In this document: one piece after another, positions 19,227 to 27,474 of the stretch
Position numbering within the stretch: position 1 is the first letter of the stretch
Layout of the letters: each line of letters opens with the position of its first letter
Source: Sulfitobacter sp. S190
Lineage (GTDB): Bacteria; Pseudomonadota; Alphaproteobacteria; Rhodobacterales; Rhodobacteraceae
Reading direction: 5' to 3'
DNA length: 64,000 nt
Assembly: GCF_025141935.1 (NCBI RefSeq)
Contig: NZ_CP081120.1
Coordinates: 3,151,001 to 3,215,000, forward strand
Notes under the pieces: generated by a model
Database searches by the model: none
Told to the model about the DNA's origin: nothing
The model's input: only the letters and a program-made list of their open reading frames with translations
Translations under genes and position numbers: made by a program

Positions 19227-19697
19227 ATGACATCCCATCCCACCGTTGGTCACGTGCATCTAAGGGTTGCCGATCTGGATCGGGCCATTGCATTTTACCG
19301 CGACATTCTTGGCTTTGATGTGACGCAGCAGTCTGCAACGGCGGCTTTTCTTGGCGCAGGCGGCTATCACCACCACATTGGCCTGAACACCTGGGACAGC
19401 CTGAACGCATCTCCGCCGCCTGCGGGTCACACCGGTCTGTACCACAGTGCCTTTCTCTATCCTGATCGCGCCAGCCTTGGCACCGTCCTTTGCCGCGTGG
19501 CCGCTGCTGGCATCACGCTCGACGGTGCTGCGGATCACGGTGTCAGCGAAGCCGTTTACCTGCGCGATCCTGATGGCAACGGCGTAGAGCTTTACCGCGA
19601 CAAGCCACAGGCAGAATGGCCGCGAAACCCCGACGGCAAGCTCGCCATGATTAACGCGCGCCTCGATGTGCAGGCAATCATGGACGAAGCCCCCTAG
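19227..19697 (+). CDS. VOC (glyoxalase/extradiol dioxygenase) family protein
   Basis: 156 residues. A paired beta-alpha-beta-beta-beta fold: VGHVHLRVADLDRAIAFYRDILGF at the N-terminus and LRDPDGNGVELYRD in the second half. The His in GHVHL and the Glu in VELYRD are likely metal ligands. The layout resembles CatE-like VOC proteins. AGGAG precedes ATG 19227. Reaction unknown. It is followed after 74 bases by the deacetylase operon. Confidence 0.82.
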   Translation: MTSHPTVGHVHLRVADLDRAIAFYRDILGFDVTQQSATAAFLGAGGYHHHIGLNTWDSLNASPPPAGHTGLYHSAFLYPDRASLGTVLCRVAAAGITLDGAADHGVSEAVYLRDPDGNGVELYRDKPQAEWPRNPDGKLAMINARLDVQAIMDEAP

Positions 19698-19771
19698 CCG
19701 TCTCATCTACGGTGGACAACCACGCAGGCTTGCCCCACCTTTTGACGCAGACAGATCAAGAGGAACGCGCG

Positions 19772-20878
19772 GTGGGCACAGGTTTTTTCTGGGATGAGCG
19801 GACATTCTGGCATGCGGGGGGCGACTATGCCTTTACGCTGCCATTGGGCGGCCTCGTGCAGCCGCAGGCGGCAGGCGGATTGCCCGAAAGCCCGGAGACG
19901 AAACGCCGTTTGCGCAATTTGATTGAAGTCACCGGTCTTGCGGCAGAGTTGGATATGCGCACGGCAGACCCTGCCAAGACGGAGGATTTGCTGCGCGTCC
20001 ATCCGCAGAGTTATCTGACGAAGTTCAAGGAGATGTCAGACGCGGGAGGGGGCGAATTGGGCTATCACGCGCCCTTCGGCCAGGGCGGATATGAAATCGC
20101 GCAGCTCTCTGCCGGTCTGTCGATAGCGGCCGTCAATGCAGTATCGTCCGGCACGCTAGACAATGCCTATGCACTGTCACGCCCCCCCGGTCATCACTGT
20201 TTACCCGATTTGCCGAACGGCTTTTGCCTTTTGGCCAATATTGCCATCGCCGTTGAAGCCGCGCAGGCAAAGGGATTGGCCCGGCGCGTTGTAATCCTTG
20301 ATTGGGACGTACACCACGGAAACGGCTCCGAGGCCATTTACTACGACCGGGACGATGTCCTGACGATCTCTTTGCATCAGGATGGCAACTACCCTCTAGA
20401 TACGGGCGGGTTGTCTGATCGGGGGCGCGGTGCCGGGGTTGGGTTCAATCTCAATCTACCCCTGCCGGCAGGATCCGGGCACGCGGCCTACCTGCATGCA
20501 ATGGAACGTGTGGTCCTGCCACAAATCGAAGCTTTTGACCCTGACATCATCATTGTCGCCTGCGGATATGACGCGGCCTGTTCCGACCCGCTCAGCTCCA
20601 TGCTTGCCACGGCAGAAACCTTTGCCGCGATGACCCGCGCGATCAAGGAGATTGCGGCCAAAACCTGTGAGGGTAAGTTCGTGCTGGTACACGAAGGTGG
20701 CTATTCGGAGGTCTATGTTCCGTTCTGTGGTCACGCCGTTCTCGAAGTCATGGCGGACGCTGTTGCATCTGCGCCCGATCCGATGAAAAAAGGGTTCGAC
20801 AACCGCCAGCCCAACGCCCGCATCGTGTCATTCCAAAAAGAATATATCAACGAGATGGCCGAAAGCATCGGAGTTTGA
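19772..20878 (+). CDS. Class II histone-deacetylase-like / acetylpolyamine amidohydrolase
   Basis: 368 residues. Zinc-dependent deacetylase fold with all key residues: RPPGHHC for the paired His, DWDVHHGNG for the zinc Asp and His, GYDAACSDPL for the second Asp and HEGGYSE for the Tyr. The substrate could be an acetylated polyamine or small acyl-amide rather than protein. I start at GTG 19772 (MGTGFFWDERTFWHAG) because AAGAGGAA lies just upstream and class II members start there; an in-frame GTG at 19712 has no ribosome site. A nitroreductase gene follows after 3 bases. Confidence 0.9.
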   Translation: MGTGFFWDERTFWHAGGDYAFTLPLGGLVQPQAAGGLPESPETKRRLRNLIEVTGLAAELDMRTADPAKTEDLLRVHPQSYLTKFKEMSDAGGGELGYHAPFGQGGYEIAQLSAGLSIAAVNAVSSGTLDNAYALSRPPGHHCLPDLPNGFCLLANIAIAVEAAQAKGLARRVVILDWDVHHGNGSEAIYYDRDDVLTISLHQDGNYPLDTGGLSDRGRGAGVGFNLNLPLPAGSGHAAYLHAMERVVLPQIEAFDPDIIIVACGYDAACSDPLSSMLATAETFAAMTRAIKEIAAKTCEGKFVLVHEGGYSEVYVPFCGHAVLEVMADAVASAPDPMKKGFDNRQPNARIVSFQKEYINEMAESIGV

Positions 20879-20881
20879 CCC

Positions 20882-21454
20882 ATGCCAACACCTAATCCTG
20901 ACGCCTATGCGTTCTTGCGCACCCGCAGGTCACGACCTGCCAAAACCCTCACCACGCCGGTCCCGGACCGCGACACATTGATGGCGCTTCTGACGCTTGC
21001 GTCCCGCACGCCCGATCACGGAAAGCTGGAGCCGTGGCGGTTTATCGTGATCGAACATCACGCTATGGGCGCGCTTGCCGATCTCGCGGCCTCGCGCGCG
21101 CAGGCACTTGGCCTTGACCCAGAACAGGCAACAAAAGGGCGCACGCAATTTGATCAGGGGCATCTGGCTGTCGCTGTCATCGAGGTACAGAAGCCTTCCC
21201 CGAAAATACCGGCGATCGAGCAGACCTACGCAGCCGGCTGCGTATGCCTTTCGTTGGTCAATGCCGCACTCGCCGCAGGTTGGGGCGCCAATTGGCTCAG
21301 CGGCTGGCCCAGCCACGACCGTGAATTTGTGCGGCAGGCTTTCGTGCTCACAGACGCAGAACGCGTCGCGGGGATCATTCACATCGGCACCGAAACATCT
21401 ACGCCACCGGAACGCCCCCGCCCCGATATCGAGGCGCTGACAACGTGGCTCTAG
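20882..21454 (+). CDS. Nitroreductase family protein (YdjA-like)
   Basis: 190 residues, small flavin-dependent nitroreductase. The FMN-phosphate segment LRTRRSRPAK and the HGKLEPWRF motif are typical of the YdjA/YfkO-type proteins. Substrate unknown. It begins 3 bases after the deacetylase gene and overlaps the next gene by 10 bases, so the three form one operon. Confidence 0.88.
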   Translation: MPTPNPDAYAFLRTRRSRPAKTLTTPVPDRDTLMALLTLASRTPDHGKLEPWRFIVIEHHAMGALADLAASRAQALGLDPEQATKGRTQFDQGHLAVAVIEVQKPSPKIPAIEQTYAAGCVCLSLVNAALAAGWGANWLSGWPSHDREFVRQAFVLTDAERVAGIIHIGTETSTPPERPRPDIEALTTWL

Positions 21455-22182
21455 CTCCGATCCTGCGGGCCTTTGGGCTTACCATCGGCCAGATCGGCGA
21501 TCCGCGGTTCACGCGGGTTTTGGTGCTCGGGATTGCCCTAACGCTGGCGCTTTTGGTCGGGGCGTCAATCGGATTTGTCTGGCTCATCGACTGGTTCACC
21601 GGCGACACCGTTTCGATCCCGTTTATCGGTGAGGTCCGCTGGCTAGACGATCTGTTCAGTTGGGGTGCGGCTGTGCTGCTTCTGGTGCTGTCGGTCTTTT
21701 TGATGATCCCCGTTGCATCTGCAATCACGTCGCTGTTTCTCGACGACGTCGCGGATGCGGTGGAGGCCGTGCACTACCCGCACCTCGATCAAGGGCCGCG
21801 CACGCCATTCTGGGAAGCCTTGCGCGACACCATCAGCTTTCTTGGCGTGATCGTTGCCGTGAACCTTGTGGCGCTGATCCTCTACATCGCCTTTGCACCC
21901 ATTGCGATTTTCATCTTCTGGGCGGTCAACGGATTGTTGCTGGGCCGGGAGTATTTCACACTTGCCGCGATGCGCCGCGTTGGCCGGCAAAGAGCGAAAG
22001 AGCTGCGCCGCAAACACCGCCTGAAAATCTGGACAGCCGGCACGCTGATGGCCATTCCGCTCAGCGTGCCGCTATTGAACCTTCTGGTGCCAATACTCGG
22101 GGCGGCAACCTTTACTCACCTGTACCACTTCTTGACGAAGGGACACCGCGACCGATCCAGTTTTCGAGATCATCGACACTGA
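21445..22182 (+). CDS. EI24/CysZ-like membrane protein
   Basis: 245 residues with about four long hydrophobic segments, matching the EI24/CysZ family by layout (VLVLGIALTLALLVGASIGF; FFAxxD-like EALRDTISFLGVIVAVNLV). CysZ imports sulfate in enterobacteria; alphaproteobacterial homologues are of uncertain function. It starts with GTG inside the nitroreductase gene. Its 3' end overlaps the convergent DUF1467 gene by 71 bases. Confidence 0.75.
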   Translation: MALAPILRAFGLTIGQIGDPRFTRVLVLGIALTLALLVGASIGFVWLIDWFTGDTVSIPFIGEVRWLDDLFSWGAAVLLLVLSVFLMIPVASAITSLFLDDVADAVEAVHYPHLDQGPRTPFWEALRDTISFLGVIVAVNLVALILYIAFAPIAIFIFWAVNGLLLGREYFTLAAMRRVGRQRAKELRRKHRLKIWTAGTLMAIPLSVPLLNLLVPILGAATFTHLYHFLTKGHRDRSSFRDHRH

Positions 22183-22408
22183 TCACCCCCGACAGGATAA
22201 TCGACGCAAACACAGCCCACAGAGCCGCCGCAATCAGCGTGGTCCAGATGGCTTTTTTCTTGAGGTGATGGTGCTCCGGCGCGCCGGCGTGCGTGCCCGG
22301 CACGACATCCTTCAGGTCACCTTGCGTTTGCACACGAATGGGCAAAACGACCAGAAAAGTCATGAACCATACAACCGCGTAAAGAACCAATCCTGACGTA
22401 ACACCCAT
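22112..22408 (-). CDS. DUF1467 family small membrane protein
   Basis: 98 residues, two hydrophobic helices separated by a polar loop. The stretch WFMTFLVVLPIRVQTQGD followed by PGTHAGAPEHHHLKKKA is what I know from DUF1467, a family common in Rhodobacterales and often next to methylmalonyl-CoA epimerase as here. Function unknown. It starts 2 bases after the epimerase stop. The long 3' overlap with the CysZ-like gene affects only its tail. Confidence 0.85.
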   Translation of the reverse strand: MGVTSGLVLYAVVWFMTFLVVLPIRVQTQGDLKDVVPGTHAGAPEHHHLKKKAIWTTLIAAALWAVFASIILSGVISVDDLENWIGRGVPSSRSGTGE

Positions 22409-22410
22409 GG

Positions 22411-22815
22411 CTACACCTGCTCCAGTTCAACAAGCGCCCCGTTGAAATCCTTGGGGTGCAGGAACAACACCGGCTTGCCATGGGCGCCTATCTTGGGCTC
22501 ACCGGTGCCCAGAACGCGTGCGCCGGTCGACTTCAGGTGATCGCGGGCGGCGATGATGTCATCGACTTCGTAGCAGATGTGGTGGATCCCTCCCGCCGGG
22601 TTCTTGTCGAGAAACCCCTGAATCGGAGAGTTCTCACCCAGCGGATACAACAGCTCGATCTTTGTGTTCGGCAATTCGATGAAAATGACCGTGACCCCGT
22701 GGTCTGGCTCGTCTTGCGGCGGGCCGACCTGCGCGCCCAGCGCGTTGCGGTATTGCTCGGCCGCGGCATCAAGGTCGGGAACGGCGATCGCCACGTGGTT
22801 GAGACGTCCAATCAT
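22411..22815 (-). CDS. mce: Methylmalonyl-CoA epimerase
   Basis: 134 residues, VOC fold. It interconverts the (R) and (S) forms of methylmalonyl-CoA in propionate breakdown and the ethylmalonyl-CoA pathway. LNHVAIAVPDLDAA at the N-terminus, IELLYPLGENSPI and GGIHHICYEVDDI are family signatures. Start at ATG 22815 with AAGGA eight bases upstream; the longer open frame is not used. Confidence 0.95.
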   Translation of the reverse strand: MIGRLNHVAIAVPDLDAAAEQYRNALGAQVGPPQDEPDHGVTVIFIELPNTKIELLYPLGENSPIQGFLDKNPAGGIHHICYEVDDIIAARDHLKSTGARVLGTGEPKIGAHGKPVLFLHPKDFNGALVELEQV

Positions 22816-22930
22816 CACAGGCATCCTTCTGATCTGTATCGTTTGCGCCCTTATGGGGCGCGGCGACGGCAATCGCAATGCGACGCGTTAACCGCCCGTT
22901 AGCTATGGGTGCGTACCGTTAGGGAATACC

Positions 22931-23668
22931 ATGGAATCGGAGACAGATATGGAACCGACTGACGCATTCGCACCCCAATTGCCAACCCCGACGGTTACGC
23001 GGCCACTTCTGGGCCTGACGATCCTCGTGGTCGAAGACAGCCGCTTCGCTTCGGAGGCGATGCGCCTTTTGTGTCTGCGATCCGGTGCACGTATCCGGCG
23101 GGCGGACTGTCTGCGCTCCGCGCGTCGGCACCTGCAGGTCTATCGCCCCTCCGTCATTGTCGTCGATCTCGGCCTCCCAGACGGGGACGGCGCGGACCTG
23201 ATCCGCGAACTCGCCGCAATGGACCCCCGTGAAAGCATCATTATCGGAACGTCCGGCGACCCAGAGAAAGAAGCGGAGGCAATGGCATGCGGTGCCGAAG
23301 CGTTTATCGCCAAGCCGATCACGTCTCTCGCAGTGTTCCAGCAGGCCATTCTTGCCACTCTTCCGGCAGAACGGCGTCCGTCGGGCTTGCGGGTCGTCAA
23401 CGATGAAGAAATTGCGCCTGATGAAATTGCCTATCACGATGACATGACGCATGTGGCGGATGTGTTGGGCGATCTGCCAAGCGACCGGACACTCGATTAC
23501 GTCGCGCAGTTCCTTGGCGGTGTTGCGCGCAGCGCCAAGGATGACCGAATGGCCGATGCAGTTCAGGCGCTCGCCGACAAGCGCGCGTCAGGCGCTCCTG
23601 CCGCATCCGAAACCGCCCGGCTGGCTGGCCTGATACAAAAGCGGCTGATGAGGAAGATTGCGATATAG
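22931..23668 (+). CDS. Response regulator with unassigned C-terminal region
   Basis: 245 residues. A receiver domain covers about residues 28-145: acid pocket EDS at 35-37, phospho-acceptor Asp79 in VVDLGLPDGDG, and the conserved Lys128 in IAKPIT. The C-terminal 100 residues contain no DNA-binding motif I can recognise; the part LDYVAQFLGGVARSAKDDRMADA is helical and might be Hpt-like, though no clear phospho-His motif is seen. An in-frame ATG at 22949 also has a good ribosome site. No sensor kinase lies next to it. Confidence 0.85.
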   Translation: MESETDMEPTDAFAPQLPTPTVTRPLLGLTILVVEDSRFASEAMRLLCLRSGARIRRADCLRSARRHLQVYRPSVIVVDLGLPDGDGADLIRELAAMDPRESIIIGTSGDPEKEAEAMACGAEAFIAKPITSLAVFQQAILATLPAERRPSGLRVVNDEEIAPDEIAYHDDMTHVADVLGDLPSDRTLDYVAQFLGGVARSAKDDRMADAVQALADKRASGAPAASETARLAGLIQKRLMRKIAI

Positions 23669-23671
23669 GCG

Positions 23672-24397
23672 TCAAAGGGTCGGGTCATTTGCGGCCCGGA
23701 CAAGGCCGGTCATATCGCCCAAGCGTTCGATCTGCCGACCTTCCGCATCGAAATTGCCTGGGTCCAGCCACACGCTGTAGGCTTCCTTGAGCGCGGGCCA
23801 CTCGGCGTCAATAGCGGCAAACCAGGCGGTATCGCGGTTGCGCCCCTTCACGACCGCGGCCTGACGAAAGACACCCTCGTAGCTAAAGCCGAGACGCTGC
23901 GCCGCCCGCCGCGAACCGACATTCAGCGCGTTGCACTTCCATTCATACCGCCGAAAGCCAGCATCAAAGGCCCACTGCATCATCAGGTACATCGCCTCAG
24001 TCGCCGCGCGCGTCTTTTGCAGCGCCGGGCTGTAGTTGATGTGCCCTACCTCAATCGAGCCTGCTTCGGGCGAAATGCGCAGAAAAGACGCAACACCTTC
24101 AAACCGATCGCTTTCCAAATTCTTGATCGCGTAGAAAAGCGGATCGGTCTGGCCAGCTTGCTCTTTGACCCAACGATGGTACTGTGACGCAGAGGAAAAC
24201 GGCCCGTAGGGAAGATATTCCCAAACGGTGTCATTGCCTTCGTATGTCCGAAACAAGAGAGCCGCGTGGGCGTCTGCATCAAGCCGTTCAAGCCGCGCGT
24301 AGCGACCGTGCAGGCTCTCCCCCACGGGTGCCGCAGGCGGGGTCCAGTGCTCTACTGGTGCGCCTACGAGGGGCGCCGATAGGGTGTCTTTTTCCAT
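23672..24397 (-). CDS. GNAT family N-acetyltransferase (RimJ/RimL-like)
   Basis: 241 residues. RimL-type layout with YARLERLDADAHAALLF early, GHINYSPALQKTRAATEAMYLMM in the middle and NALNVGSRRAAQRLGFSYEGVFRQ, the acetyl-CoA-binding signature of this group, later. Likely acetylates a small molecule or protein N-terminus. Start taken at ATG 24397; an in-frame TTG lies 12 codons upstream. Ends 3 bases from the convergent response-regulator gene. Confidence 0.85.
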   Translation of the reverse strand: MEKDTLSAPLVGAPVEHWTPPAAPVGESLHGRYARLERLDADAHAALLFRTYEGNDTVWEYLPYGPFSSASQYHRWVKEQAGQTDPLFYAIKNLESDRFEGVASFLRISPEAGSIEVGHINYSPALQKTRAATEAMYLMMQWAFDAGFRRYEWKCNALNVGSRRAAQRLGFSYEGVFRQAAVVKGRNRDTAWFAAIDAEWPALKEAYSVWLDPGNFDAEGRQIERLGDMTGLVRAANDPTL

Positions 24398-24451
24398 GCA
24401 AAAACTGATAGGCACAGCCAACGATGAAACCAAGCCCTATATGTCGCGAGG

Positions 24452-24471
24452 ATTTCGCTAAATTGCGAAAT
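24452..24471. promoter_or_regulatory. Inverted repeat between GNAT and pilin genes
   Basis: ATTTCGC (24452-24458) and GCGAAAT (24465-24471) are perfect inverted arms around TAAATT, in the 146-base gap between two divergent genes. It looks like an operator for a dimeric regulator. I cannot name the regulator. Confidence 0.35.
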
Positions 24472-24543
24472 TCATTCACTTGCGATCGCCGCAATCGCGC
24501 CACAAACCGCCCCTAGATCGTCACATGGGGGCCGTAAAAGGAT

Positions 24544-24744
24544 ATGGCTATGAAGGCGACGATACAGACATTTGCGCAGAGCGAAGATGGTGCGGTCACG
24601 GTGGACTGGGTGGTTCTGACCGCGGCCGTGGTTGGATTGGGATATGTCGCTGCATCATCTATCAACGGCGGCACGACAAGCGTTGGCGACAACGTACAAA
24701 CCTATCTTCAAAACGACGCACCGGTGCTGGGTAGAACACCGTAG
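24544..24744 (+). CDS. Flp-family type IVb pilin-like protein
   Basis: 66 residues. A short basic/polar leader (to about residue 16) precedes GAVTVDWVVLTAAVVGLG, which fits a prepilin site cut after Gly, followed by one hydrophobic helix. Classical Flp pilins have Glu at mature position 5; here it is Asp with Trp next. No tad secretion or prepilin peptidase genes are nearby, so this is an orphan copy. It may act as a minor pilin or as a small membrane protein. Confidence 0.78.
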   Translation: MAMKATIQTFAQSEDGAVTVDWVVLTAAVVGLGYVAASSINGGTTSVGDNVQTYLQNDAPVLGRTP

Positions 24745-24803
24745 AGGAACAAAAACAGGGCGCTATGCGTTAGGGGGCATTGTATCTTCGAAAGGACGCG
24801 ACG

Positions 24804-25280
24804 ATGCCCTCTATCTACGACGCCATCAAGGCCGACCATGACAACCACCGCGATCTGTTGGAAAAAATAGCCAACACGACGGGTGACAGCGCTGAACGCC
24901 AAGAGCATTGGAATGCCTTTTACCGGGACGTCAAATCGCATGCTGCAGCAGAGGAAGAGACATTTTATTCCAAGCTGATTTCAGAAACCTGGGGTCAGGA
25001 TGCGGCACGGCATTCTGTACACGAGCATCAACAGCTTGATGACCTGATGGAAGAGCTCAACGATGCTGACATGTCGTCATCCGGCTGGCTGAACCGGTTC
25101 AAGACGTTGCAGCACGATTATAACCATCACATGGAAGAAGAAGAAAACGAGGTCTTCGAGCGCGCCCGCAAGGTGATCGGCGAAGAACAAAATGACGGTT
25201 TCGGAAAGCGGTTCGAAGAACGCAAACAAGAAGAGCTCGGGCTGATAGAAGCCAAGAAGGAAGACAGCCTCGAGGACTAG
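24804..25280 (+). CDS. Hemerythrin-like HHE domain protein
   Basis: 158 residues, acidic and helical. HDNHRDLL, KSHAAAEEETFY, HEHQQLDDLMEEL and HHMEEEENEVF give the His/Glu pattern of an HHE di-iron or haem site. Such proteins bind O2 or NO, or handle iron stress; the role here is not shown. Start at ATG 24804 with AAAGGA upstream. It lies 59 bases after the pilin gene and ends at a terminator. Confidence 0.88.
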   Translation: MPSIYDAIKADHDNHRDLLEKIANTTGDSAERQEHWNAFYRDVKSHAAAEEETFYSKLISETWGQDAARHSVHEHQQLDDLMEELNDADMSSSGWLNRFKTLQHDYNHHMEEEENEVFERARKVIGEEQNDGFGKRFEERKQEELGLIEAKKEDSLED

Positions 25281-25301
25281 TTTCTCGCAAAAACAAAAAA
25301 T

Positions 25302-25331
25302 GGCGCGCCCATCCCGGACGCGCCTCTTTTT
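25302..25331. terminator. Terminator between hemerythrin and aspS genes
   Basis: GGCGCG (25302-25307) and CGCGCC (25319-25324) pair around an 11-base loop and are followed by TCTTTTT on the plus strand. On the minus strand the stem is followed by an AT-rich stretch containing TTTTTTG, so it may stop transcripts from both sides. Confidence 0.75.
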
Positions 25332-25367
25332 ATTCATGTGCAAGCAGTTGCATGGCTGACGGACGGC

Positions 25368-27146
25368 CTACTCCTGCGGGATGACCCGCAGGCCGAGTTG
25401 CATCAGCTGATCGGACGTTGGATCGTTAGGCGCGTTCATCATCAAATCTTCGGCGCGCTGGTTCATCGGGAACAGAATAACCTCGCGGATGTTCTGTTCT
25501 TCGGCCAGCAACATCACGATACGGTCGATCCCTGCGGCACACCCACCGTGCGGCGGCGCACCGTATTGGAACGCGTTGACCATGCCGCCAAAACGCTTGC
25601 GCACCTCTTCTTCACCATAGCCGGCGATTTCAAACGCTTTGAACATGATCTCGGGCTTGTGGTTACGGATCGCGCCCGAAACAAGCTCGTAACCGTTGCA
25701 GGCCAGGTCATATTGATACCCCAGAACCTCGAGAGGATCACCGTTGAGGGCATCCATTCCACCCTGTGGCATGGAAAACGGGTTGTGTTCGAAATCGATT
25801 TTTCCGCTTTCCTCGTCTTTTTCGTAAATCGGGAAGTCGACGATCCAGGCAAATGCAAAGCGGTCCATGTCTGTCAGGCCAAGTTCTTCGCCTATGACAT
25901 TGCGGGCCTTGCCTGCCACGGCTTCGAACGCCTTTGGTTTGCCGCCGAGGAAGAATGCCGCATCACCGACACCCAGACCAAGCTGCTGGCGGATCGCTTC
26001 GGTGCGTTCGGGCCCAATGTTTTTTGCAAGCGGACCGGCTGCTTCCATGCCCTCGCCCTGATCGCGCCAGAAGATATACCCCATGCCGGGCAGGCCTTCC
26101 TTCTGCGCGAAAGCATTCATGCGATCGCAGAACTTGCGGCTACCGCCGGTGGGTGCGGGGATCGCCCGAATTTCGGTGCCCTCCTGCTCCAGAAGTTTTG
26201 CAAAGATCGCAAAACCGGAACCCGCAAAATGCTCCGATACGATTTCCATCTTGATCGGGTTGCGCAAGTCGGGCTTGTCACTGCCGTACCAAAGTGCCGC
26301 GTCCTTATAGGAAATCTGCGCCCACTCCTGATCAACCTCGCGACCGCCTCCGAACTCCTCGAACACCCCTGTCAGAACGGGTTGGATGGCGTCGAAAACA
26401 TCCTGCTGCTCAACGAAAGACATCTCGATATCGAGCTGGTAAAAATCGGTCGGTGACCGATCCGCCCGAGGATCTTCATCGCGGAAACACGGGGCGATCT
26501 GAAAATACTTGTCGAAGCCCGAAACCATCAAGAGCTGCTTGAACTGTTGTGGTGCCTGCGGAAGCGCATAGAATTTGCCGGGGTGCAAACGGGACGGCAC
26601 CAGAAAGTCGCGCGCGCCCTCGGGCGACGACGCGGTGATGATCGGCGTCTGGAACTCCCGGAATTCACGGTCCCACATGCGTTTGCGGATAGAAGCCACC
26701 ACATCCGAACGCAGCACCATGTTACGCTGCATTTTATCGCGGCGCAGATCCAGATAACGATACCGCAAACGGGTTTCTTCAGGATACTCCTGATCGCCGA
26801 AAACTTGCAGTGGCAGTTCACCGTTGACCTGGCCCAGCACTTCGATGTCGCGGATGAACACTTCGATTTCGCCAGTCGGAATTTTGGGGTTCACCAACTC
26901 GGGCGCGCGTGCTTTGACCTCGCCATCAATGCGGATACACCATTCGGCGCGCACCTTCTCAACTTCGGAGAACGCGGCAGAGTCCGGATCGCAAATCAGC
27001 TGTGTCATGCCATAGTGGTCGCGCAGATCGATAAAGAGCACGCCGCCGTGGTCCCGCACCCGGTGGACCCAACCCGAAAGGCGAATATTATCGCCAACAT
27101 TCGAGGCGTTGAGATCGGCGCAGGTTTGGCTTCTGTAGGCGTGCAT
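25368..27146 (-). CDS. aspS: Aspartyl-tRNA synthetase
   Basis: 592 residues, class II synthetase of the bacterial type. The OB-fold anticodon domain ([27 protein letters not shown]) comes first, then motif 2 ([10 protein letters not shown]), an inserted GAD domain (about 300-420) and motif 3 (GIDRIVMLL) at the end. In alphaproteobacteria such enzymes can be non-discriminating and also charge tRNA-Asn; that is not decided here. ATG 27146 follows AGGGAG; the longer open frame upstream is rejected. Confidence 0.97.
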   Translation of the reverse strand: MHAYRSQTCADLNASNVGDNIRLSGWVHRVRDHGGVLFIDLRDHYGMTQLICDPDSAAFSEVEKVRAEWCIRIDGEVKARAPELVNPKIPTGEIEVFIRDIEVLGQVNGELPLQVFGDQEYPEETRLRYRYLDLRRDKMQRNMVLRSDVVASIRKRMWDREFREFQTPIITASSPEGARDFLVPSRLHPGKFYALPQAPQQFKQLLMVSGFDKYFQIAPCFRDEDPRADRSPTDFYQLDIEMSFVEQQDVFDAIQPVLTGVFEEFGGGREVDQEWAQISYKDAALWYGSDKPDLRNPIKMEIVSEHFAGSGFAIFAKLLEQEGTEIRAIPAPTGGSRKFCDRMNAFAQKEGLPGMGYIFWRDQGEGMEAAGPLAKNIGPERTEAIRQQLGLGVGDAAFFLGGKPKAFEAVAGKARNVIGEELGLTDMDRFAFAWIVDFPIYEKDEESGKIDFEHNPFSMPQGGMDALNGDPLEVLGYQYDLACNGYELVSGAIRNHKPEIMFKAFEIAGYGEEEVRKRFGGMVNAFQYGAPPHGGCAAGIDRIVMLLAEEQNIREVILFPMNQRAEDLMMNAPNDPTSDQLMQLGLRVIPQE

Positions 27147-27474
27147 GACGCTCCCTTTCAATGGGCTGTGTTGGAAGGGACGTACACCTTTCGCGGGGGG
27201 TGAAGTCAAGTGCTTCGGGCAACAATCGTGGAGCTGAGGGCACTGCGACACAGAAGGGAAGGCCGCACCCTAAGGCATGGCCTTTCAGACCAGGAAAGGG
27301 TGCATCCGGCAGAAGCTACCAGTCACGTCGACGGGGCATATTAACGGGGCGCAACAGATTTTCGCAGTCAAGCGCAGTTGAACGTATGAAGGCTCACGTC
27401 AGACGGGGAAAAACGAAGGTTCGGGATAGACCCTTAGTGGGAAAGAGGAGCACCAAACGGCACCTTCGGGACCT
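27147..27474. other. Intergenic region upstream of aspS
   Basis: 328 bases without a gene I can support. It should hold the aspS promoter. A short inverted pair AAGGCC/GGCCTT (about 27260-27287) brackets a 14-base loop but has no T-run, so I do not call it a terminator. Nothing else recognised. Confidence 0.5.
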
